Assembly (NCBI RefSeq): GCF_000741285.1
Contig: NZ_JGZE01000013.1
Location: forward strand, 1 to 64,000
Direction: 5' to 3'
DNA from: Bifidobacterium mongoliense DSM 21395
Lineage (GTDB): Bacteria > Actinomycetota > Actinomycetes > Actinomycetales > Bifidobacteriaceae
DNA: 64,000 nucleotides
Shown here: positions 14,724 through 23,393 of the stretch, one piece after another
Numbering within the stretch: the stretch's first letter is position 1
How the letters are laid out: each line of letters opens with the position of its first letter
Translations under genes and position numbers: made by a program
The notes under the pieces: model-generated
What the model saw: only the letters and a program-made list of their open reading frames with translations
Told to the model about the DNA's origin: nothing
Databases searched by the model: none

Positions 14724-17700
14724 TAGTGCCTCCTCAACCGTTGCACAAGCTTTACGGCCATCAAATCCACCGCGGTCACGCCATCCACACCACGCGCATC
14801 CACCGAAACCGGCGCATACACTTGAGCCATGGACGATGAGTTGCTGTCGGGTTCGAATGGGGCATCACCGTTCGGCTGCGCTATAGCCAGCGTCGAGGGC
14901 CCGATCTTGATCCCGTCAGAGAGCTTCATGTTCATGTTCTTGAGTGATCGTTGAACGACCTTGCCGCTGTCATCGATGCCTAGGGCCATGCCGGCACCGA
15001 TCATGAAACCGACCTGATCTCTAAATACCCTGGAGGGGCTGTGGATGTGGAGCACGCTCTTCGCCCAGTCGAGCGCATTGTTTCCAAGATCCGTGATGGT
15101 CTTTTTCAGCCATCCGAACGACCCGGTGATGCCATTGATCAATCCACTGACGATGTTGCTGCCAACATTCACGAGCCATTGGCCAGCCCCGGAGAGTGCA
15201 CCGGATACGATGCCGTAGATCCGTCCAACTACGCCGCCGATTGCGTTGACCGCGGAGCTGGCCATGCCGATCATGTTGTTCCAGATGCCGCCGAAGAAGC
15301 TGCTGATGGAGGACCAGACGGAGTTCCACACGCCACGGATGCCGTTAATCGCCCCGGTGATGATCCCTCCGAGGCTGGAGAGGATCGGTCCCGAAAAACT
15401 GACGATGCCGTCCCACACCTCGGCGAAGAATGCTGAGACTGCGTTCCAAACGAAATTCCACACCCCGGCGATTGTGTTCACGGCGGTGGTGATGGCCGTG
15501 GAGAGCGCAGTACCCATTGCGGTAGCGACGGTGACGATGCCGTTCCAGATTCCATCGAAGAATCCGCTGATGGCCGACCATATGGTGTTCCACGCGGATT
15601 GCACCGTTGACATCACGGTCGTGACGATGGATTGCAGCCATGTGATGATCGGGGTGAAGAACGTGACGATCCCGTTCCACGTGGCTTGGAAGAAGCCGCT
15701 GATCGCCGACCATGCGCCCTGCCAGTCTCCCTGTAGGAGGTCGACGATGGCCACGACGATGGTGCGGATGAGGTTCACGCCCGTGCTCACGATGCCGCTG
15801 ATGACGGTCCATATGGTGGTGATGTAGGAGATGATCTCCTCGAGCAGTGCGTGCACGATGCCTGTGCTGTTGGATGCCCATCCGGTGAGCAGGTTGATGA
15901 GCGACGAGAACAGTCCGTTGATGCCGGAGAGGAGCTGCTGGCCGATCCACACGGGCACCGCGCCGATCACGGTGACGATGTTCGCCATGATCCCGCCGAT
16001 GGTTGATGCGACCGACGTGAACACGGACACGACAGCGTCCCACGCCGTCGATACCCCGTTCGTGATGCCCGACCAGAGCCCGGAGAAGAACGACATCAGG
16101 CCGCTCCACACCACGGACGCGGTTGACACCGTCGCCCGCCATGCTCCGGTGAGTGATGAAGCGAATCCGTTCCAAGCCGAGGACGCCGCCGACGTGATCG
16201 ATGACCACAGTCCCGAGAAGAACGATCCCAGGCCGTTCCAAATGCCCACAGCCGCGGAGGACACGGATTGCCATGCGGACACCAGCCATGAGGTGAACGA
16301 TGACCATGCCCTGCGCCCCACCTCCGTCTGGGTGAAGAACCAGACCGCGGCCGCGGTGACCGCGGCGATCGCCGCAACGGCGAGCGCGATGGGTCCGAGT
16401 GTGGTGGCCATGACGGCCTGGAATGCGACTTGTATGGAGGTTGCGGCTTTGGTCACAGCAGACCAGGCGAGTTGGGCGTTTTTGATGAGTTCCATGCCGG
16501 AGGCCATTTGTTTGAATGCCGGCAGGATGCCGCCGAGTTGCATTGTGAGGTCTACCCATTTGGAGATGCCGGTGGCGGCTGCTGCGACTCCGTTTGCTCC
16601 TGTTGCGAGTGCCCCGAGTCCGCTGGTTACGGCTGTCAGCCCTTTGGATGCGAGGATGATGCCGGCGATGCCGGTGGCGAGGGGTTTGATCCAATCCATG
16701 TTGTCGGCGACGAATTTGACGGCGTCGCCGAGCAATCTCAACGCGGTGGCGACGGTGGAGGCCATGGCGCTGATGGCGGAGTAGCCGGTCAGCTCTCCCA
16801 ATGCGTAGCCCAAGGAGCCGGTCAGGTCGCCGATGATGCGGATGAGACCGCCGAAGATGGTCTCAAGGGAGGATGCCATGTCCGTGCCGTATTCGCCGAT
16901 CTGGTCGAACACGAATCCGATCTGCTCCCACAGGACCTTGACGGGCTGCACGAGCGGCTGGAACAGGGCCGTGAACTTACCCGCGAACCGTTGGATCGAG
17001 GGAATCGCGTTCTCCAACCCGCTTTGCAGCCCCGCCCCGACCTTCTGCATGATCGGCGTGGCGGTCGCAGTGAAATCGTCGATGAGGGGGATCGCCTGAT
17101 TGAACAGTCCCCGCAGACCATCGAGGATCGGCGTGGCGACCTGCTCGCCGAGACGGGACAGCGCGGCCTTCACGTTCGCCAGAGCGCCGGTGAAGGTGGT
17201 GCCGGCGGACAGCGCCGCGCCCCCCATGCCTTCCTGCATGGCGTCGGCGAACGTCTGGAAGTCGATCTGCCCCTTGGAGACCATGGCGCTGACCTCGCCG
17301 GACGTCTTACCGAGATGCTTGCCGAGCATCTGCAGGACCGGGATGCCGCTGCTCATCAACTGGAGCATGTCGTCGCCCTGGAGCTTGCCGCGGGCCGCGA
17401 CCGACCCGAAGATCGTGCCGATGTCCGTGAGGGAACGGCCCGAGATCTGCGCGGTGTCCGCGACGGTCTTGAGCACGTTCGTCAGCTGACCGCCCTGCTT
17501 CACGCCGGATGCGGAGAGGCTGGCCGCCACCGTAGCCGCGTCGCCGAGACCGAAAGCCGTGCCCTTGACCGAGGCGAGCGCGTCGTTCATGATTTCGCTG
17601 ACCGAGGCGCTGTCGTGTCCGAGGCCCTTGAGCTTGGCTTTGGCGTTCTCGATGTTCAGGGCGCGGCTGAATCCGCCTTTGGCGGCGAGGGCGACGATGC

Positions 17701-17899
17701 CGCCGGTGATGGTGGTGATCGTGCCCAGACCGATTTTGCCGATTTTTCCGAACGCGCTGCCGAGTCGGCTGGTGAGGCTGGTGGATCCTTTTGCCCCGGC
17801 CTTGTCGATGCTGGGGGTGATCTGGCCTTCGAGGGTTTTGCCGAAGTCCTTGCCGGAGGGCTTGACCTGGACGTATACGGTGCCGATGTCCTGCGCCAT
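14723..17899 (-). CDS. Tape measure protein
   Basis: 1058 aa, the longest phage gene. The N-terminal GTVYVQVKPSGKDFGKTLEG and the TP901-type core (ENAKAKLKGLGHDSASVSEI, SGIPVLQMLGKHLGKT) are typical. Long helical and hydrophobic stretches follow, with many repeated FFSGLWSSIT-like Trp/Phe motifs every 30-40 residues (about 500-880). The protein sets tail length; at about 1.5 angstrom per residue it predicts a tail close to 160 nm. It follows the frameshifting chaperone genes, as usual. Confidence 0.95.
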   Translation of the reverse strand: MAQDIGTVYVQVKPSGKDFGKTLEGQITPSIDKAGAKGSTSLTSRLGSAFGKIGKIGLGTITTITGGIVALAAKGGFSRALNIENAKAKLKGLGHDSASVSEIMNDALASVKGTAFGLGDAATVAASLSASGVKQGGQLTNVLKTVADTAQISGRSLTDIGTIFGSVAARGKLQGDDMLQLMSSGIPVLQMLGKHLGKTSGEVSAMVSKGQIDFQTFADAMQEGMGGAALSAGTTFTGALANVKAALSRLGEQVATPILDGLRGLFNQAIPLIDDFTATATPIMQKVGAGLQSGLENAIPSIQRFAGKFTALFQPLVQPVKVLWEQIGFVFDQIGEYGTDMASSLETIFGGLIRIIGDLTGSLGYALGELTGYSAISAMASTVATALRLLGDAVKFVADNMDWIKPLATGIAGIILASKGLTAVTSGLGALATGANGVAAAATGISKWVDLTMQLGGILPAFKQMASGMELIKNAQLAWSAVTKAATSIQVAFQAVMATTLGPIALAVAAIAAVTAAAVWFFTQTEVGRRAWSSFTSWLVSAWQSVSSAAVGIWNGLGSFFSGLWSSITSAASSAWNGFASSLTGAWRATVSTASVVWSGLMSFFSGLWSGITNGVSTAWDAVVSVFTSVASTIGGIMANIVTVIGAVPVWIGQQLLSGINGLFSSLINLLTGWASNSTGIVHALLEEIISYITTIWTVISGIVSTGVNLIRTIVVAIVDLLQGDWQGAWSAISGFFQATWNGIVTFFTPIITWLQSIVTTVMSTVQSAWNTIWSAISGFFDGIWNGIVTVATAMGTALSTAITTAVNTIAGVWNFVWNAVSAFFAEVWDGIVSFSGPILSSLGGIITGAINGIRGVWNSVWSSISSFFGGIWNNMIGMASSAVNAIGGVVGRIYGIVSGALSGAGQWLVNVGSNIVSGLINGITGSFGWLKKTITDLGNNALDWAKSVLHIHSPSRVFRDQVGFMIGAGMALGIDDSGKVVQRSLKNMNMKLSDGIKIGPSTLAIAQPNGDAPFEPDSNSSSMAQVYAPVSVDARGVDGVTAVDLMAVKLVQRLRRH

Positions 17900-17938
17900 G
17901 GGATTCCTTGCTGTGCTTGGGATCCCATGGCGGTGGGG

Positions 17939-18699
17939 TCATTCGGTGATGTGGAACACCTCGTTGAGGCGGTGGCGTCGTTCCATGCGCGCCTTATGTT
18001 CCCGGTCGGTTTCCTGTCGGGTCTGGTGGAACTGGTCGGTGCGTGGGTCGGTCCATGGCCGCCATCCTTTGCGTTTGAGCCGTCCCTCGAGCTCGAACTG
18101 GTCCCAGAGGCTGATCTCCGCTGCGGTCGGCGTGTATGACCAGTTGGCGAGCGCCGCGTAGCTGGCGCTGGTGTGGTCGCGCAGGATTTCGCGGGTGAGC
18201 TGCCAGGCGGTGCCGTAGCTGATGGCTGATCTTGGTTTGTGGTTTCTGGGGGCGTCGAGCCATTGTTCGAGGTGTGGTGGCCGGTAGGTGTGCTGGTAGT
18301 TTTTCAGCCAGTCGTGGTCTAGCGCGCCCTGGTGGGTTTGGAGGAGGATGAGGAGGTGAACGCTTTTGGGTCGAGTCCTGATTCGATGGCCCAGGTCTTG
18401 ACGATTCCGGCGAGCCATCCTAGTGGATTGCCTGATTTGCGTAGTTTGTTCCATAGGTTGGGCTGCATCTGTTCGAAGTAGGCGAGGCATACGGCCATGG
18501 CGTGGTAGTTCTCCTCTTCGGAGAGGACGATCTTGCTTTTCACGATGAGGATCACGTTGATCAGTTCGATGGGCAGGTCGGCGCTGTTCAGGTTGGGCAG
18601 GTCGAATTTCATGTCGAGTGCCTCGAGGTGTACGTCGGGGTATTCGGGCGTGTTCTCGTCGATTTCCGGTTGGACGGTCGCGTAGTTGGTGTCGCTCAT
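17939..18699 (-). CDS. Tail assembly chaperone GT, made by -1 frameshift
   Basis: The upstream frame (18699-18319) and the downstream frame (to 17939) overlap. The heptamer C CCA AAA at 18370-18364 sits in the upstream frame as GAC CCA AAA. Slipping back one base continues as SVHLLILLQTHQGALDHDW. The fusion would be about 253 aa. In siphophages a small share of ribosomes makes this G-T protein, which guides tube protein onto the tape measure. Order (major tail protein, chaperones, tape measure) agrees. Confidence 0.85.
18319..18699 (-). CDS. Tail assembly chaperone G
   Basis: 126 aa from ATG 18699 (TAAGGAAA upstream). It is acidic at the start and has a helical PNLWNKLRKSGNPLGWLAGIV region close to the end; the last residues FTSSSSSKPTRAR come after the slippery site. 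This is the main product made without frameshifting. It is cytoplasmic and absent from finished virions in related phages. Confidence 0.85.
   Translation of the reverse strand: MSDTNYATVQPEIDENTPEYPDVHLEALDMKFDLPNLNSADLPIELINVILIVKSKIVLSEEENYHAMAVCLAYFEQMQPNLWNKLRKSGNPLGWLAGIVKTWAIESGLDPKAFTSSSSSKPTRAR
18364..18370 (-). other. Programmed -1 frameshift site CCCAAAA
   Basis: Perfect X XXY YYZ heptamer in the zero frame of the G gene. It is the only such site in the overlap and gives the correct exit frame. Confidence 0.85.
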
Positions 18700-18725
18700 G
18701 CTGGTTTTCCTTAGAGGTTTATGGG

Positions 18726-18770
18726 GGCGGTCCTTGGAAGCAAGTGGGTTCCCGGCGTCGCCGGACCGCC
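18726..18770 (-). terminator. Hairpin between major tail protein and chaperone genes
   Basis: GGCGGTCC (18726-18733) pairs with GGACCGCC (18763-18770), with further GC pairing inside. There is no T run, so it is more likely an attenuator or mRNA end-stabiliser that keeps expression high for the upstream major tail protein than a full terminator. Confidence 0.4.
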
Positions 18771-18794
18771 ATCCTGCGGCGTCGGGAAGAATGG

Positions 18795-19391
18795 TTAAGC
18801 GCCGGCGGTCGCCGTCTTTTCGGCGGCGAGGAGACCGAACACGTGGAACTGGAATCCGTCAGGTGCCTTGAAGAACTTCATCGTGAGATTGAACTTGATG
18901 GTGTCCGAACTTTTGAACGTCATGTCGTCACGGTCGGACACCTTCGACTTCGCCGCTCCCAAGACGATAGGATTGCCGTGCTGGTCGAGACCGGCCAGCA
19001 CCACTCCGTACTCGAGCGGCGTGGTCGCGTCTTTGACATGGAACGCGCCGGACTCGTCGGCCTCCACGCCGAAGTATGCTTCGGCGATGCTCTTGCGGCA
19101 TTCGATGCCGGCGAACTGGATGGTCCAGTAGCCCGGTTCCGTCTCGGATACGACGACGTCGCCGTTGTGTCCCTTGATCTCGGTGGTATCACCGGGTTCT
19201 GGGTGCAGCGTGGAACCGTCCTCCGAGTTGTAGCCCACGGGACGCTTGCCCGTGGGAGGCGTCCACTGCGCCGAGGAGGGGAACGTGTACGTTTCGCCTT
19301 TCTTGAACAGGAAGAGCGCGTAATCCTTGATGAGGGCTGCGAGGTCCGCGTTGTTGCCGCTCGTGATGTAGTCATTGTCTGCCATTGCCAT
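18795..19391 (-). CDS. Major tail (tube) protein
   Basis: 198 aa. It has the beta-rich make-up of siphophage tube proteins: LFLFKKGETYTFPSS, a central GYWTIQFAGIECRKSIAEAY and FNLTMKFFKAPDGFQFHVFG close to the end. ATG 19391 follows GAAAGGCAT; ATG 19385 is equally possible. It polymerises into the tail tube. Neighbours (tail terminator before, chaperones after) support the call. Confidence 0.85.
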   Translation of the reverse strand: MAMADNDYITSGNNADLAALIKDYALFLFKKGETYTFPSSAQWTPPTGKRPVGYNSEDGSTLHPEPGDTTEIKGHNGDVVVSETEPGYWTIQFAGIECRKSIAEAYFGVEADESGAFHVKDATTPLEYGVVLAGLDQHGNPIVLGAAKSKVSDRDDMTFKSSDTIKFNLTMKFFKAPDGFQFHVFGLLAAEKTATAGA

Positions 19392-19440
19392 ATGCCTTTC
19401 GTTGTTGTGTGTTCATGGCATGTGGCGGCATGCGTATTGG

Positions 19441-19839
19441 TCAGTCCGTGCGGACCGCGAGCAGGATGATCGCGTACATGTAGATGGGGTCAGCGTCGTC
19501 CGCTATCCGTATGGGGCCGTTGGATAGTTCGGCGGACACGATCGGGTCGATGGCCCCTTTCGAGGTGATCGTGGAGATAACGTCGTTCGCCAGATGCTGC
19601 GCGGCCGTGATATCCCCGGTCATGTCATCCCTACGCACCCACACGCTCACTCTGAGACGCACGTACTGGGTCACGGGTGACTGCGGCCCCTGCGGCTCGC
19701 CGACAACCACGCATTCCCTTATCGGGTTGTCGGGCGAGCGCAGCGAGCCGAACGTCACGTCTTGGTGCTCACGCCGCAGCAGGTCAAGGATGACGGGTTC
19801 GACGCGCCTGGGGCAGACGGGTGGATGATACACGCTCAT
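19441..19839 (-). CDS. Tail terminator / tail completion protein
   Basis: 132 aa. VEPVILDLLRREHQDVTFGS and the VRLRVSVWVRRDD strand fit the small alpha/beta proteins that cap the tail tube in HK97-like gene order. It begins with ATGA overlap to the previous gene. Assignment is by position and pattern. Confidence 0.7.
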   Translation of the reverse strand: MSVYHPPVCPRRVEPVILDLLRREHQDVTFGSLRSPDNPIRECVVVGEPQGPQSPVTQYVRLRVSVWVRRDDMTGDITAAQHLANDVISTITSKGAIDPIVSAELSNGPIRIADDADPIYMYAIILLAVRTD

Positions 19840-20072
19840 ACGCGCACCATGCCGAGCATCTGCGTGAGGACACCATGCGCCGCCTCGAACCGCGCGGGGG
19901 CCGTGGCGACCACGTTGCCGGTGTCACGGTCGTCGTTGCGGTACACAGTGACGGCACGATCCACCTCAGCCATGCCCTCCATCTGCTCCTGCACATCATC
20001 CAACAGCGTGTCGTTGTGCAGGATCTGCTGTCGAAACGCGTCGCGGTTGAGCACGACCTTGACGTTGCTCAT
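19836..20072 (-). CDS. HK97 gp10-like head-tail protein (short)
   Basis: 78 aa from ATG 20072 (overlap with the previous stop; CTCAAGGAGGGCTG upstream). It starts SNVKVVLNRDAFRQQILHND and contains a VTVYRNDDRDTGNVVATAP strand pair. Small proteins at this place connect head completion and tail terminator proteins. Confidence 0.65.
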   Translation of the reverse strand: MSNVKVVLNRDAFRQQILHNDTLLDDVQEQMEGMAEVDRAVTVYRNDDRDTGNVVATAPARFEAAHGVLTQMLGMVRV

Positions 20073-20395
20073 CAGCCCTCCTTGAGTTTCACGTTGATGA
20101 CGTCTCCGATATGGTTGCCATGCGTGTCGTTCCACACGGCCACCACACCGTCGACGGGCACTGTTCGCCCCCTGACGCCGATCAGATCCGTGTCGAGGAT
20201 GCCGGTCGGAGCCGTGGAGCGGATGTAGATGGTGTGGTCGTACGTCACGCCCAGGGAGATCTCCGATGGGGTTTCCGGGACGGTGACGGGGGCGATGAGC
20301 CCCTGGAACGAATTCCAGAGTTTCACCGCGCCTTGGATGACGTTGCCGTCTTCATCCTTCTCTTCGGATCCCCGGTAGACGTCAATCGTCTCCAT
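20072..20395 (-). CDS. Head-tail stopper / adaptor protein
   Basis: 107 aa from ATG 20395. METIDVYRGSEEKDEDGNV, then beta strands (SLGVTYDHTIYIRSTAP, VRGRTVPVDGVVAVW) match the small beta-barrel head-closure proteins of siphophages. It overlaps the connector gene by 14 nt. Confidence 0.65.
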   Translation of the reverse strand: METIDVYRGSEEKDEDGNVIQGAVKLWNSFQGLIAPVTVPETPSEISLGVTYDHTIYIRSTAPTGILDTDLIGVRGRTVPVDGVVAVWNDTHGNHIGDVINVKLKEG

Positions 20396-20777
20396 GGCCG
20401 ACCATCCCCACCGTGAACGCCCGGCCCTGGGAGATGCCGAGGTCCCTGAGCTCCTCCGCCGTGAGGTAGAGGTTGCCGTCGGGATTGGACCACGTATATC
20501 CATCCGTGAACGGGCCGGCCGTGGTGCTTGACTGGCTCGCTCCCTCCGGCATGCCGGTGGAGGACTGCTGCATCGACCGTTTGACCATCGAGCAGCATAT
20601 CCGGGTCAGGGTCCGTGCGTTCGCGGCGCACCAGTTCTCGTCGTCGGCTTGACTCACACGGTTGCGTATCTTGTCGCTGGCGTCGGCGAGCAGCACTTCA
20701 GCGGTGGTTGTTTCCGCATCGCTGAGCTTTCGCCAACGGTCGGAAAGATCCTGCGCTGTGGCGAACGAGTCAGACAT
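20382..20777 (-). CDS. Head-tail connector (Gp19/Gp15/Gp42-like)
   Basis: 131 aa. TAQDLSDRWRKLSDAETTTA and the helical LLADASDKIRNRV region, followed by a short beta tail, fit the connector family found after the capsid gene in actinophages. It docks under the portal. Confidence 0.75.
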   Translation of the reverse strand: MSDSFATAQDLSDRWRKLSDAETTTAEVLLADASDKIRNRVSQADDENWCAANARTLTRICCSMVKRSMQQSSTGMPEGASQSSTTAGPFTDGYTWSNPDGNLYLTAEELRDLGISQGRAFTVGMVGHGDD

Positions 20778-20779
20778 GG

Positions 20780-20998
20780 TCAGACCTCTTCGATGTGCTG
20801 CCGGCCGGTGTCGAGGTTGCGTGTGATGCGAAACCGTACTCCGTCGGGGCGGGTCGCTTCGTAGATTTCGGTGCGTCCCGTTCCAACGTCGACGGGGTCC
20901 ACTGCGGAGGATGTCTCCTCTTCAACCGACGTATCCGTGGGCCCCTCTTCCGCAATTTCGTTGGGTTCGGGTGTCGCCTGTGGTTTTGCGCTAGTCAT
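20780..20998 (-). CDS. Small acidic hypothetical protein
   Basis: 72 aa. The first half is very acidic and Thr/Ser-rich; the second half has YEATRPDGVRFRITRNLDTG, a short beta unit. It overlaps the capsid gene end by 8 nt and lies where some phages have capsid-decoration or head-fibre proteins, but nothing specific supports that. Confidence 0.6.
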   Translation of the reverse strand: MTSAKPQATPEPNEIAEEGPTDTSVEEETSSAVDPVDVGTGRTEIYEATRPDGVRFRITRNLDTGRQHIEEV

Positions 20999-21947
20999 TG
21001 ATGATTCCCTTCAGTCGGGCCGCGGCCTTGCCGCCGAACACGGCGAGACCGCAGTAGAACTCGATGCGCGTGCGGTACACGGGCTTCTCCTGCAATTCGC
21101 CGAGATCCTCGGTGGTGACCCCGCCGTTGGTCAATCCGGTGACTGCCTGGTCACCCTCGGTTTCGCCGAACCGTACGGCGTAGAGGGATGTGGTGTTGCT
21201 TGCGGTACCTTCCGTCTCGGTTACCGTCAGGATCTGACTTCCGTCGGGATTCTGTCCCGCCTCGAGAATCGGGATGCCGTTCCACTGAATGCTCCGCTTT
21301 CCGGCGATATCCTCCTCGAGGACCGCATCGAGGCTCACATGCCGCAGAGCCGACCCGATCTTTCGGATCACCGCGGAGTTCGCGTAGATGGCCCCGTTCG
21401 TGCCGTTGATGCCCGGTACGGCGGCGAGCAGGTTATCGAGCGAGTCGAGGAAGGTATGGATGTCGGTATTGGAGGTCCCGACGATCGGGATGCCGTTCGG
21501 CCCGGCTTCGACGACCTGATTGCCGATGAGTCGCTTCCTCAGACCGTCGAATCCCTTCGGGTCGACGGCGACATCGCCGTTGAAGAACGCATCCTGGAAC
21601 TTGTAGCTCAGAGCCTTGGTCTTCAGTGCGGTCTGTTCGGCGCGCTGGTCGTTGAGATTGCTGCGGGTCTTCTGGATGAACCGATCTACATCGGCGTCGC
21701 CTCCGAGGATCTTGAGCGTTTCGCTTTTCTGGTTCACGGTGCCGGTGGATTCGCTGTACGCCTCATTGACACCGCGGAATGCTACGCCAGGGAGGGTTGC
21801 CTCCTCGTTGTACGCGTAAGCGTTGCCCTCGATGTCCATGAAGGGCAGTCGGTCGAGGATCGGGCTATTTTGGACGAACGTCTCGAGCACGCCCCGGGTG
21901 AGGGTGTCCTCCGAGAGTTTCGCCGATTCGTCTAGTGTGAGTGCCAT
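20991..21947 (-). CDS. Major capsid protein (HK97 fold)
   Basis: 318 aa. The start SEDTLTRGVLETFVQNSPIL, the E-loop region and SNLNDQRAEQTALKTKALSY spine helix, and the late GPNGIPIVGTSNTD part agree with capsid proteins of temperate actinophages. It follows a scaffold gene, which supplies assembly help. The start ATG 21947 has GAAAGGCTGAAA upstream. Confidence 0.9.
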   Translation of the reverse strand: MALTLDESAKLSEDTLTRGVLETFVQNSPILDRLPFMDIEGNAYAYNEEATLPGVAFRGVNEAYSESTGTVNQKSETLKILGGDADVDRFIQKTRSNLNDQRAEQTALKTKALSYKFQDAFFNGDVAVDPKGFDGLRKRLIGNQVVEAGPNGIPIVGTSNTDIHTFLDSLDNLLAAVPGINGTNGAIYANSAVIRKIGSALRHVSLDAVLEEDIAGKRSIQWNGIPILEAGQNPDGSQILTVTETEGTASNTTSLYAVRFGETEGDQAVTGLTNGGVTTEDLGELQEKPVYRTRIEFYCGLAVFGGKAAARLKGIIND

Positions 21948-21960
21948 TTTCAGCCTTTCT

Positions 21961-22515
21961 TTACTTCTCCGCGTACGCTTGGGAGAGCAGTTGTTTCGCC
22001 GTTGTCACGGTGTCGTTCCCACGGTTCGTCGGTACGGCAAGGGGTCGCCCCTGCTTTTTCTGGTTGTCGGTTTTCTGTTTTCCGATGATCTCCTGGATGG
22101 TCTTGGCGTTGGCGGCGAGTGTCTTGCCATCACCGGAGAGCATGGATACGACCTTCCGGTCGAGCCCTGTCTCTTCGCAGATCGAATCCACGAGTTTGCC
22201 GTGTTCCGCAGCCGCCTTGAGCGCATCCCGTTCCTCTTCGGCCTTCGCCAAACGGTCCTGGAGTTTCTGCGCTTCGGTTTTTGCGGCTTCCTGGGCTTCG
22301 TCGTACTTCACGGCTTTGGCCTTGAGATCCGCGTAATCCGAGTATTTGGATTCGATTTCGGCAGCACGCTTGGACAACGCGCGACTGAAATCCTTGGATT
22401 CATCGGATTTCTTCTCGTCCGGCTGCTTATCCGGATCCTGCTGACCGGCGTCGCCGCCGCCGGCTGTCGAATCCGTTGTGACCACCGTGCGGATATGGTT
22501 GCGGAACTTGAACAT
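21961..22515 (-). CDS. Scaffolding protein
   Basis: 184 aa, charged, with a long coiled coil (about 45-115: SALSKRAAEIESKYSDYADL region onward) and low sequence complexity (QQDPDKQPDEKKSDESKD). ATG 22515 follows AAGGAGAACCA. Scaffolds guide capsid shell formation and leave or are degraded before packaging. Direct position before the capsid gene supports this. Confidence 0.85.
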   Translation of the reverse strand: MFKFRNHIRTVVTTDSTAGGGDAGQQDPDKQPDEKKSDESKDFSRALSKRAAEIESKYSDYADLKAKAVKYDEAQEAAKTEAQKLQDRLAKAEEERDALKAAAEHGKLVDSICEETGLDRKVVSMLSGDGKTLAANAKTIQEIIGKQKTDNQKKQGRPLAVPTNRGNDTVTTAKQLLSQAYAEK

Positions 22516-22580
22516 TGGTTCTCCTTGATTGTCGGACGCGTGATTAACAACGCTGCACGCGGGTCAGCGAAATGTTGAGG

Positions 22581-23393
22581 TCAGGAGTCGGTATCGACCC
22601 CGTCCTTGACCTGTTGGGGGAAGAGCCGGCGGAGTCTTTCGAGTGACTTCCGGTAGTCACCGCCATCTGAGTTGGCCCGATGCCACATATCTGCGTATTG
22701 GCTTTGGTCGTAGCCGATGAGCGTCTGTCTGCCCCAGCTCGGGACGATGTCGCAGTCGCAATGGGTGTGGAAAGCGTTGTGCAGCCCGGCGGACTCATCG
22801 CTGAGATACACGAAACCTCGCGAAGCGAGCATGAGACAGAACGCGCATGTGACCGCACCTCGGGGCACTCTCGCCCATCGCGGATGGGTGGGGTCGGTCC
22901 GCAGGTTGCGCTGCATGGTCAACCTCGAACCGGCTGAGATCATATCCGCTATGAACTGCTGCGCGTCATCGAGGTCGTCGAAGGATGGCCACAGGTCGGC
23001 GATGGTCTTTCCCGCCCGTGATTTTCCTGCCTGAACCTCCTGATACGTCAGACCGGCGTAATCGGAATCGTTGAATCCGCCCTGCACCTGCCAGAGCATG
23101 CGATCCGGATCGATGAGATCGAAGTGGTCGAATTCGGGCATATCCCTGATCCCGTATTCGCTCCAGAGGGACCGAATGTCGTCGTAGTAGTCGTTGGCGA
23201 GCTGGGAGGAGTCACGTGCATACTCTTCGACGAGTTCCCGGACATCGAGGGGATGGCGTTGGAGTACGGTTTCCATCTCATCGGTGGCCGCGTCCCTGAG
23301 GTTGCCGAGATTGGCCTGGTAGTTTTTATGCGCTTTGTCCAGCAGTCGCTGCAGTTCCCGCTGCCGCGCCTCCGGTATCCCGTTGTCCTTCAT
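22581..23393 (-). CDS. MuF-like minor head / morphogenesis protein
   Basis: 270 aa. The N-terminal part is helical. The C-terminal domain has RNLRTDPTHPRWARVPRG, then TCAFCLMLASRGFVY and FHTHCDCDIVPSWG, with conserved Cys/His pairs, as in the VG15/MuF group of actinophages. It overlaps the portal gene end by 68 nt. Such proteins ride in the head and may be ejected with DNA. Confidence 0.85.
   Translation of the reverse strand: MKDNGIPEARQRELQRLLDKAHKNYQANLGNLRDAATDEMETVLQRHPLDVRELVEEYARDSSQLANDYYDDIRSLWSEYGIRDMPEFDHFDLIDPDRMLWQVQGGFNDSDYAGLTYQEVQAGKSRAGKTIADLWPSFDDLDDAQQFIADMISAGSRLTMQRNLRTDPTHPRWARVPRGAVTCAFCLMLASRGFVYLSDESAGLHNAFHTHCDCDIVPSWGRQTLIGYDQSQYADMWHRANSDGGDYRKSLERLRRLFPQQVKDGVDTDS

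Noticed and set aside
15021-18161. Very long frames on both strands across the tape-measure gene
   Set aside because: They are by-products of high GC and helical repeats in the tape-measure gene; they lack start signals and family features.
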